A stretch of DNA of 64,000 nt from Cantharellus purpuraceus (lineage: Eukaryota > Basidiomycota > Agaricomycetes > Cantharellales > Hydnaceae): the NCBI GenBank assembly GCA_025174535.1, contig JALBUN010000048.1, positions 806,001 through 870,000 of the forward strand, in the 5' to 3' direction. Made by a program: the position numbers and the translations under genes. Under the pieces are notes generated by a model. It searched no databases and was not told the origin of the DNA. It was given only the letters and a program-made list of their open reading frames with translations. Of this stretch, positions 44,653 to 54,927 are shown piece by piece; within the stretch, counting starts at the first letter, position 1, and every line of letters begins with the position of its first letter.

Positions 44653-45081
44653 TTGTTTGCTCTCCACTCAACTGAAGTTTCCTACTTAAAAGACCTTCTC
44701 TTCACTGCCCATAACCTGATGGTTATGGGCCCTGACAAAACTATCATGTCCACCCTTATCCCTGCTAAAGATGAAACCTTGTTTCAAGTCCCCAAGCTTG
44801 TGAATGACAGCTCTAATTGGGTCACATACAAGACTTGCATGATATATGTGATTGCCAGTCATGGATTGACTGAATGCCTTGAAGGGACAGCTGTGGCACC
44901 AGAACATCCAACTCTGAGTTTTACAGATGAGCAAAAGTGGACAGGAGGAGATAGGAAGGCATTGTCAGACTATGAAAGTGTGTTTGACAAATAGAACCAG
45001 CGCAAGTACCTTGTGTGTGCCCAATTGGCCAGTAGCATTGAGTATTCCATGTTGATGAAGATCAGCCACTGTGATATTGCA
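44653..45081 (+). pseudogene. Ty1/copia Gag fragment, left copy plus spacer
   Basis: The frame reads DETLFQVPKLVNDSSNWVTY, then KTCMIYVIASHGLTECLEGT, as in the N-terminal Gag (UBN2/DUF4219) segment of basidiomycete copia elements, where the N.W..Y block is conserved. It continues past the arm through KWTGGDRKALSDYESVFDK, meets one in-frame TAG at the next codon (44992-44994), and stays recognisable after it (NQRKYLVCAQLASSIEYSML) until the palindrome junction at 45082. No protease, integrase, reverse transcriptase or LTR is present, so this is a fragment. Confidence 0.78.
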
Positions 45082-45358
45082 GATCTGTAGAACTCAGAGT
45101 TGGATGTTCTGGTGCCACAGCTGTCCCTTCAAGGCATTCAGTCAATCCACAACTGGCAATCACATATATCATGCAAGTCCTGTATGTGACCCAATTAGAG
45201 CTGTCATTCACAAGCTTGGGGACTTGAAACAAGGTTTCATCTTTAGCAGGGATAAGGGTGAACATGATAGTTTTGTCAGGGCCCATAACCATCAGGTTAT
45301 GGGCAGTGAAGAGAAGGTCTTTTAAGTAGGAAACTTCAGTTGTGCGGAGAGCAAACAA
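45062..45358 (-). pseudogene. Ty1/copia Gag fragment, inverted copy
   Basis: Reverse-strand copy of the same Gag segment (DETLFQVPKLVNDSSNWVTY, RTCMIYVIASCGLTECLEGT). It lacks the continuation found in the left copy because the homology stops at the junction with the spacer. No start context or promoter is evident. Confidence 0.78.
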
Positions 45359-45445
45359 CTGTTACATTCGGTAGTCACCTTTTAAGTAGGAACTACAAAT
45401 ACATCCCTTGTCCTAGTCATACGGTGAAGAAATACATTTTGCGTT

Positions 45446-46137
45446 TTATACAACCTCTAGATATCCCTGCACAATTAAGTGCTCCACATCGACCTTCCGG
45501 ACAAGGTAACGCTCGCCCATTTTGAACTCGATAGTCCCAAGTTCCGTGGCCACGGTCCCACATGTGCGAACGACTCGCACAAGGACGTGAAGATTCTTCG
45601 GAGGAGTAAGGATATCAGAGGTGATGTCCACATATGAAAGCTCTGTTTGAATCAGGATGACAATGTACATCATCAAGCTTGTGAGATTCGCTAACCTCCG
45701 AGACTATCGTCACCACTGATATCCTTGAACTCATCTCGAAACCCTTTGACCATATCGTCATACTGGCGCAAAAAATCTACTTCGGCAGGAGAAAGATTGG
45801 GGCGAATATGAGGGGCATTCAGGGTAAGGGGAAGGGCACAGCCTGACTTCCAGTAAAGCAACTTGAGCATGTTGAGTCGATGATTATGATAAGCCACCAA
45901 GCATCGTCGGTTATGCAACAAAGAAGTGGAATAGATCGAAATGGCACACAGCTGGCCCTTGGTAAGACTTTGTGGGAGGTTATTGTCTCGAGGTACAAGT
46001 GAGTCTAGGGATGAGTCAAGAAAGAGAATTTCGCGAGTTATGGAGTGAACAAGGGATTGATTGTATTTAAGGAGTGTGTTGTTGAGCGTAGCGCGTCGCG
46101 ACTCCTGTATCAGAGTGGCTGCAAGATCCCCAAACAT
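45446..46137 (-). CDS. PSF1: GINS complex subunit Psf1
   Basis: Subunit of the GINS tetramer, which with Cdc45 and MCM forms the replicative CMG helicase. Two exons. The first starts MFGDLAATLIQESRRATLNN, continues LLKYNQSLVHSITREILFLD, SIYSTSLLHNRRCLVAYHNH and RLNMLKLLYWKSGCALPLTL, and reaches LSPAEVDFLRQYDDMVKGFR. The second, after a roughly 50-nt intron (GTTAGC..AACAG), reads LSYVDITSDILTPPKNLHVL, VRVVRTCGTVATELGTIEFK and MGERYLVRKVDVEHLIVQGY, the Psf1 B-domain. Stop at 45448-45446. About 210 residues, the usual length. All landmark motifs are present. Confidence 0.96.
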
Positions 46138-46519
46138 CCGCGTCTCCTAAATAAGACAACTACATCAGTATTAGGATACTTGGTCACCATATCTATCTAC
46201 CACACGCACCGTAGAGACATGGGTCGTAGACATCACTCTTGTAAATTAGCAGGAAGCGGAGAATACACGGTTTCAGACTCCGAACACGTGCATCAGCAAT
46301 ATAAAAGACCACAATCACTTGACAATACCTATTACAAGCGTCGGAGTCTCCACGTTTGATGAGATGAGGATTGGCTCAATAAAACAAGTCCAGAAGGTTG
46401 GTACGGCATTTGCAAGTCGTTCAAATTTGGGCCAGTACGTGCGAACGTTTCCTTCTGACAGTAATTAATCTATGATTAAAAATTTTGCATTTCTATGCAA
46501 CAATGAGCACATAACCCAT
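46138..46519. other. Intergenic, PSF1 promoter
   Basis: About 380 bp between the start of PSF1 and the stop of NUBPL (both minus). No further feature. Confidence 0.45.
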
Positions 46520-47768
46520 TCAACGGGCATGTGATATAGAAAACGACCCCCAAATGCGCTCTGCGACGTCTTCCATGGTGATCCTCACCTCTTGTAAGTC
46601 ATCTCCAACGACACGAGGGTTGTCCGAACCACGCTGTCCCATAAAGAGCTCCCCCAACTGACCTCGGTCGCCTAATCGGCTCACATCGGATACAAGAGGG
46701 ATTTCTCCTAGTATACCGTTTTTTACGGTGCTTCCAGTAACCACTTTCTCTTGATCCAAGCCAAGTTCTCCCGCCGCTCGGTATGCAGATTCCAAGCTGC
46801 CAAAGATATTATGTCTGTCCCGACAGGAGGGACACCGGTAGTACCCTGAGTTGATTAGAAGGCCAAGAATCTATGCAGGCATTGTGATAGGAAGTGTCAC
46901 AATTGGCTTAGGTGAGTGTGCATGGACGAGATTGCTTACCGGAACGCCTACTTTGCGAAACATATGAACACCTTTACGAGCATCAAGCAGGGCGACATCC
47001 TGTGGTGTAGATACGATCACGACACCTGCCCAAAGGTTGTTTAGACGCCAATATCGAACGTAACATGCAGCCATTACTCACCATCGACCTTCACAAGCTG
47101 CCCGAGTGTGAGTTGCACATCTCCTGTCCCTGGGGGCATATCGATCACCAAAAGATCAAGCCCGCCATGATCGTCCTCATGATGAAGTGATGATACATCT
47201 CGGCCGGTGCGTTGTCGCCAGTCCACATCAAACAAGAGCTGTTGTACAGCCTTTTGCACCATTAGTCCACGCCAAACGACAGGCGCATCTTTCGACGCCG
47301 ATGGCGGGAGAAGGAAGCCCATAGACATACATGGGATGTTGTAATTTGTCAGGGGGACCAAGGCACCAGCTTGTGTTGGCATCACAATTTCATGAAAATT
47401 TAATCCGAGAAGAACTCATTAATACACAACCCCTATGCGACAGGGGAGCTCTCACCGTTTGTCAAGTCGGGCTCTCCGAAGTCTTCAAGACCCATCAACT
47501 TGGGAACAGAAGGTCCAAACACATCAAGATCTAGAATCCCGACCCTGGCACGGGGATTCGTCGAAGCAAGGGCAAACGCCAGATTCACTACAGACAACTT
47601 TGAGCTTGTGAATGTACAGCAAGGCTCGGTCGCAAATACCAGAAACGGTGCTCTTGCCTACTCCACCCTTTCCGGATGCAACTGCAACTACGCATTTTAC
47701 GTGGGGAATGCTACGTTTTTGAAGAGGGGTCTGGGACCGCCTCGGTAGCTGCGGGACAACACGGCCAT
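46520..47768 (-). CDS. IND1: Mitochondrial Fe-S P-loop NTPase NUBPL/Ind1
   Basis: Mrp/NBP35-family scaffold that delivers Fe-S clusters to respiratory complex I. The start [20 protein letters not shown] is a basic leader that fits mitochondrial import. The deviant Walker A is [18 protein letters not shown]. After an intron, [20 protein letters not shown] and [20 protein letters not shown] follow, then [15 protein letters not shown] and [20 protein letters not shown]. Walker B is [20 protein letters not shown], followed by [20 protein letters not shown]. The Cys pair for the bridging cluster is visible in [16 protein letters not shown]. Four or more introns. It ends SISHAR at 46520. About 330 residues. 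Ind1 rather than cytosolic Nbp35/Cfd1 because of the leader and the [13 protein letters not shown] block. Confidence 0.92.
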
Positions 47769-48460
47769 CGGACCGTGGTAGACCCTATGGCACAGTCGAC
47801 AAGGTAGCCAGTCGTATATATTCTGAAGGACTGACGAGCGGATTATCGTGTCTTAATCTAAAGGTCGTGTAAAGCCAACGGCGGACAGCATAGTTCATGT
47901 TCGAACGACGGTCACGCCAGTCACGTGGCGATCAGGAGACGTGTTACCAGCTTAGAGACCTCACGTAGACCCTGTATGTATATACATCACTACCGACGCT
48001 CTGAAGCGCCGTGGGACTCTCAGTATGAATCGGAGAGCCTAAGGGTAGGCATTAGATGTAATTTATATTCGTATAGGTACATTGTTGTACAGACATGGGT
48101 GTTGTAAAAGAGAAGTACATGGTTTTTCTGCTGTGGTTTGTACCATACTAGTATTCGAGATCGCCCCAAGGTATCAGGTCTTGATATGAGATGCATCATG
48201 CGTTTTCTGAATCGAGCATCGTAGGTAGATCGACAACATAGTATGTGATAGTGGCATCATATTTCTTCATCCTTTACATGATATCGTCATCTATGAGGTC
48301 CCGCCATGCGATGCACTTCCTTCTCGCCCAGTCATCGTTTCGGGCACACTACGCACTACGGTCTTAGGATTGGGATGATGACCATCACCATTTGCATCAA
48401 TTGACTTCAAATTGCTCATAACTTGTTGCATGTTCGAGTTTGTAACTAGTGTGATCTGCA
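47769..48460. other. Intergenic, about 690 bp
   Basis: NUBPL promoter and 3' UTR of the next minus-strand gene. An AT-rich segment lies near 48030-48280. No gene supported. Confidence 0.45.
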
Positions 48461-49715
48461 TCACGCTCCCGTGCCACCTTTTCTCACCAAACCAAATCCA
48501 AGCCTTCCACTACCGCTTCCGTTTCTTTTTAGCTCCCAGCCGACGAGGCTCCTTCCTTTCCAAGGTCTAACAGAGTTCGCTATCGTAGACGAGCTCAACG
48601 CATTTTTTCCCGAAATCAAACTCGGTGAACTTGAGTTAGCATCAACACCAGCAAGACCCAGAGGCTTCCACTTCGGTGACGGGCTATCCCTACCAGTCGA
48701 TTGACCCTTCTGCGTCTCCAAACCCAGTTCATCAGGCACCGATGCACGTCTTGTCAACGTGGGGAAGATAAGAGGTTTCGGGGAATCAGAAGCACCCTGT
48801 CTTTTGAAGCGGGGAGACATGGATCCGGACCTTGCATGAAGGTACAAGGGAATAGGGGATACTGGGGTTGAAGACGGTTTGGGACTCGGCGAACGAGGAA
48901 AGAGGGGTGGCGAGAGCTTTAGAGGCGAAGGTGGTCCCAACATTGAGGAAGAAAGGGCCTTGAGATGAGGAGAGCGTCCTGGGAGCCCTGGAGGAGAACC
49001 CGCAGGTAGTACGGAGAAGTAAGAATCGGAAGTAGGTTCCGCGTCATTGAGACCTCGTCGCTCAGCTGGAAAAGGGGACAAAGGGGAAGGGGCAGAAGGG
49101 AGCGAAGGGGGAAGGGCAGAAGATGCATCTTCCAGGAGTGGCGGGAGAGATGAAAGGCGAGGATTGGGCGGAGTAAAGAGCGTAGAAGAGGAAGGTGCGA
49201 GTTCATCTCGGTGGCTTTGGCATGCAGTCGGAGAGCCATCATGAGAAGTGATCGCAGAGGAAGGCTCTTTGGACTGAGTAGTCGGAGTGGTCGGGGTACG
49301 TTGTCGAGTAGGCCTTCGCGACGCCGTGCGTTCCATCATTAGGGGGCCAGTACGCACCAGGGAGACGTCAAGTTCTTTTAGTTCGACAACATCCCTGAGG
49401 GGATAAAAGTCAGATATTCATGATGTGAATGTGAAAGTATTGTAGTATTGAATAAAAGAATGGTCGGGTGTGGATAGGGTGGATTATATGATACAGGTAG
49501 GGAGGTGCCTACTTGTATGTGAGCCTGAGTGTGACCGCTGCGGGGCTGCGGTCCCACTCATCTGCTACAAAGACTCTTGCAGGTTCTGTGCCATCGAAAG
49601 ATACACGCTTGGCCTTTGGGGAGTCTTCTCGAGAAGCGGAGTCGCTGCTCTCGCTAGTACTCGACGTGACAGAAACCCCCGAAAGAGAGTGACGCTTGAG
49701 AATACTCTTGGCCAT
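48461..49715 (-). CDS. Disordered protein with SILK and RVxF PP1-docking motifs
   Basis: Two exons. The first starts MAKSILKRHSLSGVSVTSST and includes PKAKRVSFDGTEPARVFVAD, then EWDRSPAAVTLRLTYK. The second reads DVVELKELDVSL and then a Ser/Pro-rich tail of about 300 residues, with repeated SPP, LSPP and SPSPKPS words, ending in a Gly-rich basic segment. Residues 4-7 are SILK and residues 36-40 KRVSF, the two classical docking motifs for protein phosphatase 1, in the usual order and with the usual distance. A function as PP1 regulator or targeting subunit is therefore inferred. I do not recognise the family by name. The conserved part FVADEWDRSPAA..LxYxDVVELKEL appears structured. The reading frame across the intron (about 70 nt) is clean. 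Confidence 0.82.
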
Positions 49716-50524
49716 GAAAGACGACAGGCTAGTGGTGCACGTTCAGGTGTGTCTACTGGCAGCGTGCTTCAAGGCTGGCCAGTGGGCAACGCCGGGCGAG
49801 GGGTGAGCCTCTTGTCAGGCTAGAGAGAACGTCCTGGGACTGGAGTGGCAAATGCCAAGGAGTACGGGGTCACCAACTCCAGTCTTGCACCGTTAAGTAT
49901 AGCAAGGTGGTCGCCGTCACTTCTTTGTTCCTCGAAGGCTTACATAACCTCGCCTAATGCGAGATCAAGGGGAACCTGCGCAGTAGGTTTTGGTAGATCA
50001 TGCTTCGAATATTAAGCAACTAATATTCCTAAAGGCTATGCCTATCTACAAACAGCGCTCAGATAAGGCAGACGAGACGGCCTCCTTGCCTCAGGAAGGG
50101 AGCACCACCGAGGTCAGCTGCCAGTGGCCGGTTGCCTCACAACCACAACCAAATAGGAGGAGCTCGCCAATTTGCAGGTTAAGTTTGCGTTTGGAGATGG
50201 GCACAGTGATGTGGAAAGCACAGTTCACCTCAGCAAGGTTACCAACCTGTATCGGACGTGATCAGTTCTCCCACAAATAAAGCGTAGTCCATCCTTCTCC
50301 TATCACAGGACTTGCAAACGAGTATAGAGCCATGGCAGTAGCGAGACAGCAGCAAGAACTCCAACTTTTGGCTCAATTGGGGACATCAGCTGACACTGGG
50401 CGACTATAATTGTAGCGCTGAAGTAGTGAGGTCTCCCCGTGGCGGCTGAGTTTCAAGTAAGGAATTGTCGTATTACATAACCACCTTTGGCTTCTAGGCC
50501 TCTTTTCTTGTCAATCGTTGCAAG
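49716..50524. promoter_or_regulatory. Divergent promoter region, SILK/RVxF gene and MKT1
   Basis: About 810 bp between divergent start codons. Short open frames here lack motifs. No operator or RNA gene recognised. Confidence 0.45.
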
Positions 50525-53135
50525 ATGGGTATCAAACACCTGGATGGTGAGCAAGACCACCTCCTTATACATTGCACCACTAATCATCGCTTCAGCGTAT
50601 CTGAGCGAGAGGAAACACCTGCAAACACTCCCGCTTTCTGTGCTGGCAGATACTCGTCTCGGAATCGAAGCCTCCCACTATCTTTCTGTCATCCTCGAAA
50701 GCGCTTCTTCGAGGGAGCCTTTGCTCGCCGCAACAGGAGGCTTACCTTTGGCGCTTTCCAGCCGCATCGAATCAGACCTTCGGGTCCTCGAAAAGCACCA
50801 CATCAAGCCCGTCTTCGTATTTCCAGGACTACTCCCTGCCAAACGACCGAGGCCACTGAACGGACACGAGTATACGGAGCCTTGTCGTGAGCGCAAGGAA
50901 GCATGGGCCAAGTACGAAGCTGGACAGGAAGATTTGGCTCAGAAGTTGTTCGAAAGCAGGAATTGCATCAATCAGTGGGACCTTTGGAGATCGGTGCTTC
51001 GGATATTTAGACACCGGAATGTCGAATTCATCATTGCACCCTATGTCTCCTGGGCACAAGTATGTCCTTCCCAATTTCTTATTCCCGTCCGTCCTAAATA
51101 TCTCGACAGCTCATCTACCTTCAACGACATGCCAAATCATACGTCCACGCTCTTTATGGGCCAACGGAAACTTTCCTCTATCCCGGAGTTGATAAACTCA
51201 TTACCAGTCTGGACTTTGCTGCCCAAACTCCCACATTTCAATTTGCTTCGAAAAGGGCCCTCTTGTCTGACCTTGGACTCACTGAAGAGCAATTTCTAGA
51301 CACTGGACTTCTTGCAGGCTGTGACCACCTCCCCACATTTCCTCCGACTGTACACGAGCAGAGTCTCAAGTCTTTTGTTGACATGATGAAGTACTACAAG
51401 TCTGGTCATGCTGCCGTACACGCTTTTCTGGAACATCCGGGCGTGAAGCAAACAAGCTATATGGAATCATACTGCCGTGCTCGTTCCATGGTCAAGTATT
51501 CTCTCATTCTTACCTCTGACGGCAATATGCAACCGCTCCCACTCGCACTCCAATCAACTCATACCCCTTCCCACCATGGCCACCACCCTCCTCACCATGT
51601 TACCGCTGCCGACATCCCACAGGATTTGCATGACGTTTTTACACATCGTCTTCCCGACGAAATTTACTTCTATATGTCTCGAGGTCTCATTGGTCCGCAG
51701 GTTCTCGTTTGGCTCACGTCAGGTCAAGTGAATGAGGCACCCCCGCTCGACAATGGAGAAACAAATGAGTATCGTCGGTTTGTCAAAGAGGTTATTACCG
51801 AGGGTGTCACTGGTCCGCGGGCGACAGCACTAGCACTAGTAAGCAGCGTCGTGAACAACTTCTGGGCTAGCAGACGCGTGTTGGGTGCGTTCTGGTTCGA
51901 GCCAGGACCCGTCTCAGCACAGAAACCGATCATGCATAGCTCGCCGCAGACCACACAGTTGGCAGAACGTGTGGCTGGCTGGAATGTCGCATCGGCGTTG
52001 GTGGAGGAAGAGTTGCGAAGGCAGAATGTAAGTTGTGACTGGTGAACGGCAGAGGATACCATGCGAATTGTGCTGACTATCCCTTTAGTCATCGACCATT
52101 GACTTTGCGTTGTGTCTTGGCGCGACTAGCACAGAAAGGTTGGCCGGTCGGACACGAACCAAAAGCGGTGCCAACTCCCGCCCGTTAGACAAAAAGGATG
52201 AGGTGGTAGCCAATGTTATATGGCGGTTCCTGGAGCTACGTGGGTGAGTGGACTTATTGATGTAGCGACGTTTTGCTAATATCCCACAGTTTCTTACTCA
52301 ACAGCCATACTCACTCCCCTCTTGCTCGTGCAATGTATGGGGCGATTAAAAATACCCGAGTAAATGACAAGTTCCAGGATCCTCTGTACTTATTCTTGGA
52401 ACTGGTGCGTGCTGGAGTCTTACATGGAAATCTCTGGACACAAAGGGCATACAGCGGTGGTCCAAGTTTTGGAAGCGGTAAGTTAGGACGGGCCACACTG
52501 CTGGATGTAATTTGACACACGTGCAGATGAGGAGAAGAAATGCATGCTTTTGGTGATGCGGGTCCTCAGTATCGTTCCCCTTAACTTCAAGGTTCGTACA
52601 GCAGATCTCCATCAAAGTTCAGAGTGCTCACTCTCCGTTGCAGCCTCAGCCTTGGTCTGCTCCGCTCTCTCGGGAACTACTCGTGTTTAACTCATTCGTC
52701 CGATCTCTTTCTCGCGCACTCCGCACACTCATCGAAGTCAGCGCTCTGAACATGCTACTCCGCGCCGATGCACGCCAACATCGGGATGATTTGCTTGACA
52801 TCTCTCTTTCACTTCCTTTCCAAACCGATGTTAACACAGGATTTGGTGTTCTTGCTAAAGTTTATCTGGATGCATTGACGCACTTGAACGGTGGCACACG
52901 CGTACTTGATCCTAACGCCGAAGGTGTAGCGGATGCTAAAGCCATGGCCCTTGATATTTGCGAGGAAACATTTACTGGTGTAAAATACCCTAAAGCTGAG
53001 GTCGAGCGAGGCTTCCGATTCTGGGACACAGCGCTTGCGGCTATGAGGAGCCTGAAGACGGAGGGAACTGTGGTACCTGAATTTGCGGAGGCTTTCGAGA
53101 ATGCCGAAATTTGGCTGCAACCCATGCGGCCCTAA
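50525..53135 (+). CDS. MKT1: Post-transcriptional regulator Mkt1 (XPG-like)
   Basis: XPG/FEN1-like protein without nuclease role. In yeast it binds Pbp1 and regulates translation of selected mRNAs. The start MGIKHLD at 50525 joins, over an intron of about 50 nt, AYLSERKHLQTLPLSVLADT and RLGIEASHYLSVILESASSR. The N-domain continues EPLLAATGGLPLALSSRIES, DLRVLEKHHIKPVFVFPGLL and CRERKEAWAKYEAGQEDLAQ. After WAQ an intron leads to YGPTETFLYPGVDKLITSLD and the I-domain RALLSDLGLTEEQFLDTGLL, AGCDHLPTFPPTVHEQSLKS. The C-terminal Mkt1 domain covers about 51500-53135 (DEIYFYMSRGLIGPQVLVWL, AFWFEPGPVSAQKPIMHSSP, CEETFTGVKYPKAEVERGFR). It ends EIWLQPMRP. About 790-810 residues. The exon-1 choice rests on the family N-terminus. 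Confidence 0.94.
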
Positions 53136-53788
53136 TGGCACACACCGTAGTGGGTATGACCGTTACTTTACTCTTTGTGGGTTATGGTCTGTTGTCCTTA
53201 CTCTCTGACCTTTCCTGATGTTACAACGAATGTTGCCCTCATTGAAACCTACATAAAATTTACCACAGCCATTTTTCATGTCAATTTTTCTTCGTCCAGC
53301 ATACATGTACTGCTGGAGCAGTTATGTTACATTGGAGATCAAATCCGAGAGCTGGTGACCAATTGATGCTTCATAGGACATGGACTTGTGCCTCGAGGAG
53401 AGTGAAGATGCTGATAACGCACATTCATGTCCCAATACCCAAGCCTGGATACCAAGCACTATCATAAAAAGTGTTGTTACGCACGTCCTTGAGGGAGATT
53501 CTCCTCACGGGAAAGCCCGTTATGAATCATCAGCATACTGAAAGATCGTTAGCTGTCAAAACTTCTCCACATTTCGACTGCTCCTGTAGACAGGTGTCGC
53601 AAGATTCTTGCCATTTCCTGTCAACATCCACGCTAGCCAGCCTTGATGTTAAAACTGGTATGAAACCTATGGCACCCTCCTTCGCGGATCGGTCGTCTGG
53701 CTCTCTTTGACAAAGCTTTTTACCTCGAGAGAAAACACAACCTTGATTCAATGGCGAATTAATTAGAAACTAAGGGGGAAAAGATGAG
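53136..53788. other. Convergent intergenic stretch
   Basis: About 650 bp between the MKT1 stop and the stop of the next minus-strand gene. Nothing recognised. Confidence 0.5.
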
Positions 53789-54620
53789 TTAAAAAGCCCT
53801 CACATTGGATCTGTATTCTAGGACGACCCTATCGACATCCGCCTGGCTGTCTCTCCATATGGGCTCACGGCTGAGGATTTCATCCTGCTGTTTCCTATCC
53901 AAGAGTAGGAACTTCGCCACTTTGAGTTTCGCATCTCGTGTATCCATCTCGCGCCATGTCTGAGAGGATCTAGGGAATAGTCTAGCTCTTTGAGCCTTGG
54001 CAGTCTCTTCCGCAAGTAGAAGCTTGTGCAGCCTCTCATACAAGGGCTTGAGTGCCATAATATGGATATAGCGCAAACGCGAAAGAAAGTCATCGCTCTT
54101 ATGACCTTGGAGACGACGCTCCATGTGATGGAACCTCTTCCCTTTCCATGTCAAAATGTCAATCACTGGATAGGCCATTGGAGTCACCTTCATCATCTCC
54201 AATGCATCTGCACTCCAGTCTTCAAGCTCCTCGAAGGTTTGATATTGCTCCAGACACAGTTTCTTATCTTCAGACACTTGGTATCTGATCGCTTTCGATA
54301 GTTGCTGGCGGTGCTCCATCTTCAACTCGGCAATTCTAGCTCTAAGGGAAGGAATGGTCCATTCACTACGAGCAGACTTCTTGATACTCGCAAGGCTGAA
54401 ACAAGACTTCAAAGGTGAGAAACCGTAAGAGTGAGAAGTAGACACACCTCGGCCAGGACGAAGCAAACTCTCCTTGCAGAAACTGGGACATGTTGTGAGT
54501 GGATTCGGCGGCATTTGACTGAGGATAAGAATGGTCTGTGGGCCTCGATGGCTCCCGAGAAAAGCCATTCTTCCGGTTTTTGGTGGTCTTGGCAAGCAGA
54601 TGGGGGTTCGTCGACATCAT
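53789..54620 (-). CDS. Hypothetical helical protein
   Basis: No known family. The start MMSTNPHLLAKTTKNRKNGF opens a short polar exon reaching SQFLQGEFASSWPR. An intron around 54450-54400 leads to a single long exon, predicted mainly helical and rich in Arg, Lys, Glu and Leu: LRARIAELKMEHRQQLSKAI, FEELEDWSADALEMMKVTPM, ADVDRVVLEYRSNVRAF. The Trp-containing middle (YPVIDILTWKGKRFHHMERR) is the most distinctive block. Composition differs from chance frames, and the frame is long (about 195 codons without stop after the intron), so I think it is real. It may be an orphan or fast-evolving gene. Confidence 0.65.
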
Positions 54621-54927
54621 TGTAACCAGGTTATGTCACAGCTGAGAGACTGAGACTGACGCGTTAGAGAGGGCCAGAGCGTGTCAGATGCGAATATGAC
54701 AGTCCTATGTAGCAGAGCAACGTGGCAAAGGCAAGCTTAGAGTAACATGAAGTGCGCGTGTGGCATTATAAAGCTTAGCTTTCAGACAGCGCGCAGATAT
54801 TCGGCCCGCCTGACTCTACCCAGGTCGTGCGAAGTCTGATCCCAACAAAAACGTAAATATTCTGGGACTGTTTCTTGAGGAAGGCATATATCTCTCTTTT
54901 TATTGATTGGTCGCAGGTCCATTGGCT
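54621..54927. promoter_or_regulatory. Divergent promoter region, 307 bp
   Basis: Between the divergent start codons of the helical protein and the VPS9 gene. No motif named. Confidence 0.45.

Larger units (their letters stand above)
44650..45361. repeat. Near-perfect palindrome of a copia Gag fragment
   Basis: The left arm 44650-44928 (279 bp) recurs as the reverse complement at 45082-45361, with only about seven mismatches that I can count, so about 97% identity. A unique spacer of 153 bp (44929-45081) lies between the arms. Both arms encode the same piece of a retroelement Gag protein. The palindrome lies between a DNA glycosylase gene and the 3' end of PSF1, 84 bp from the PSF1 stop. Confidence 0.93.
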
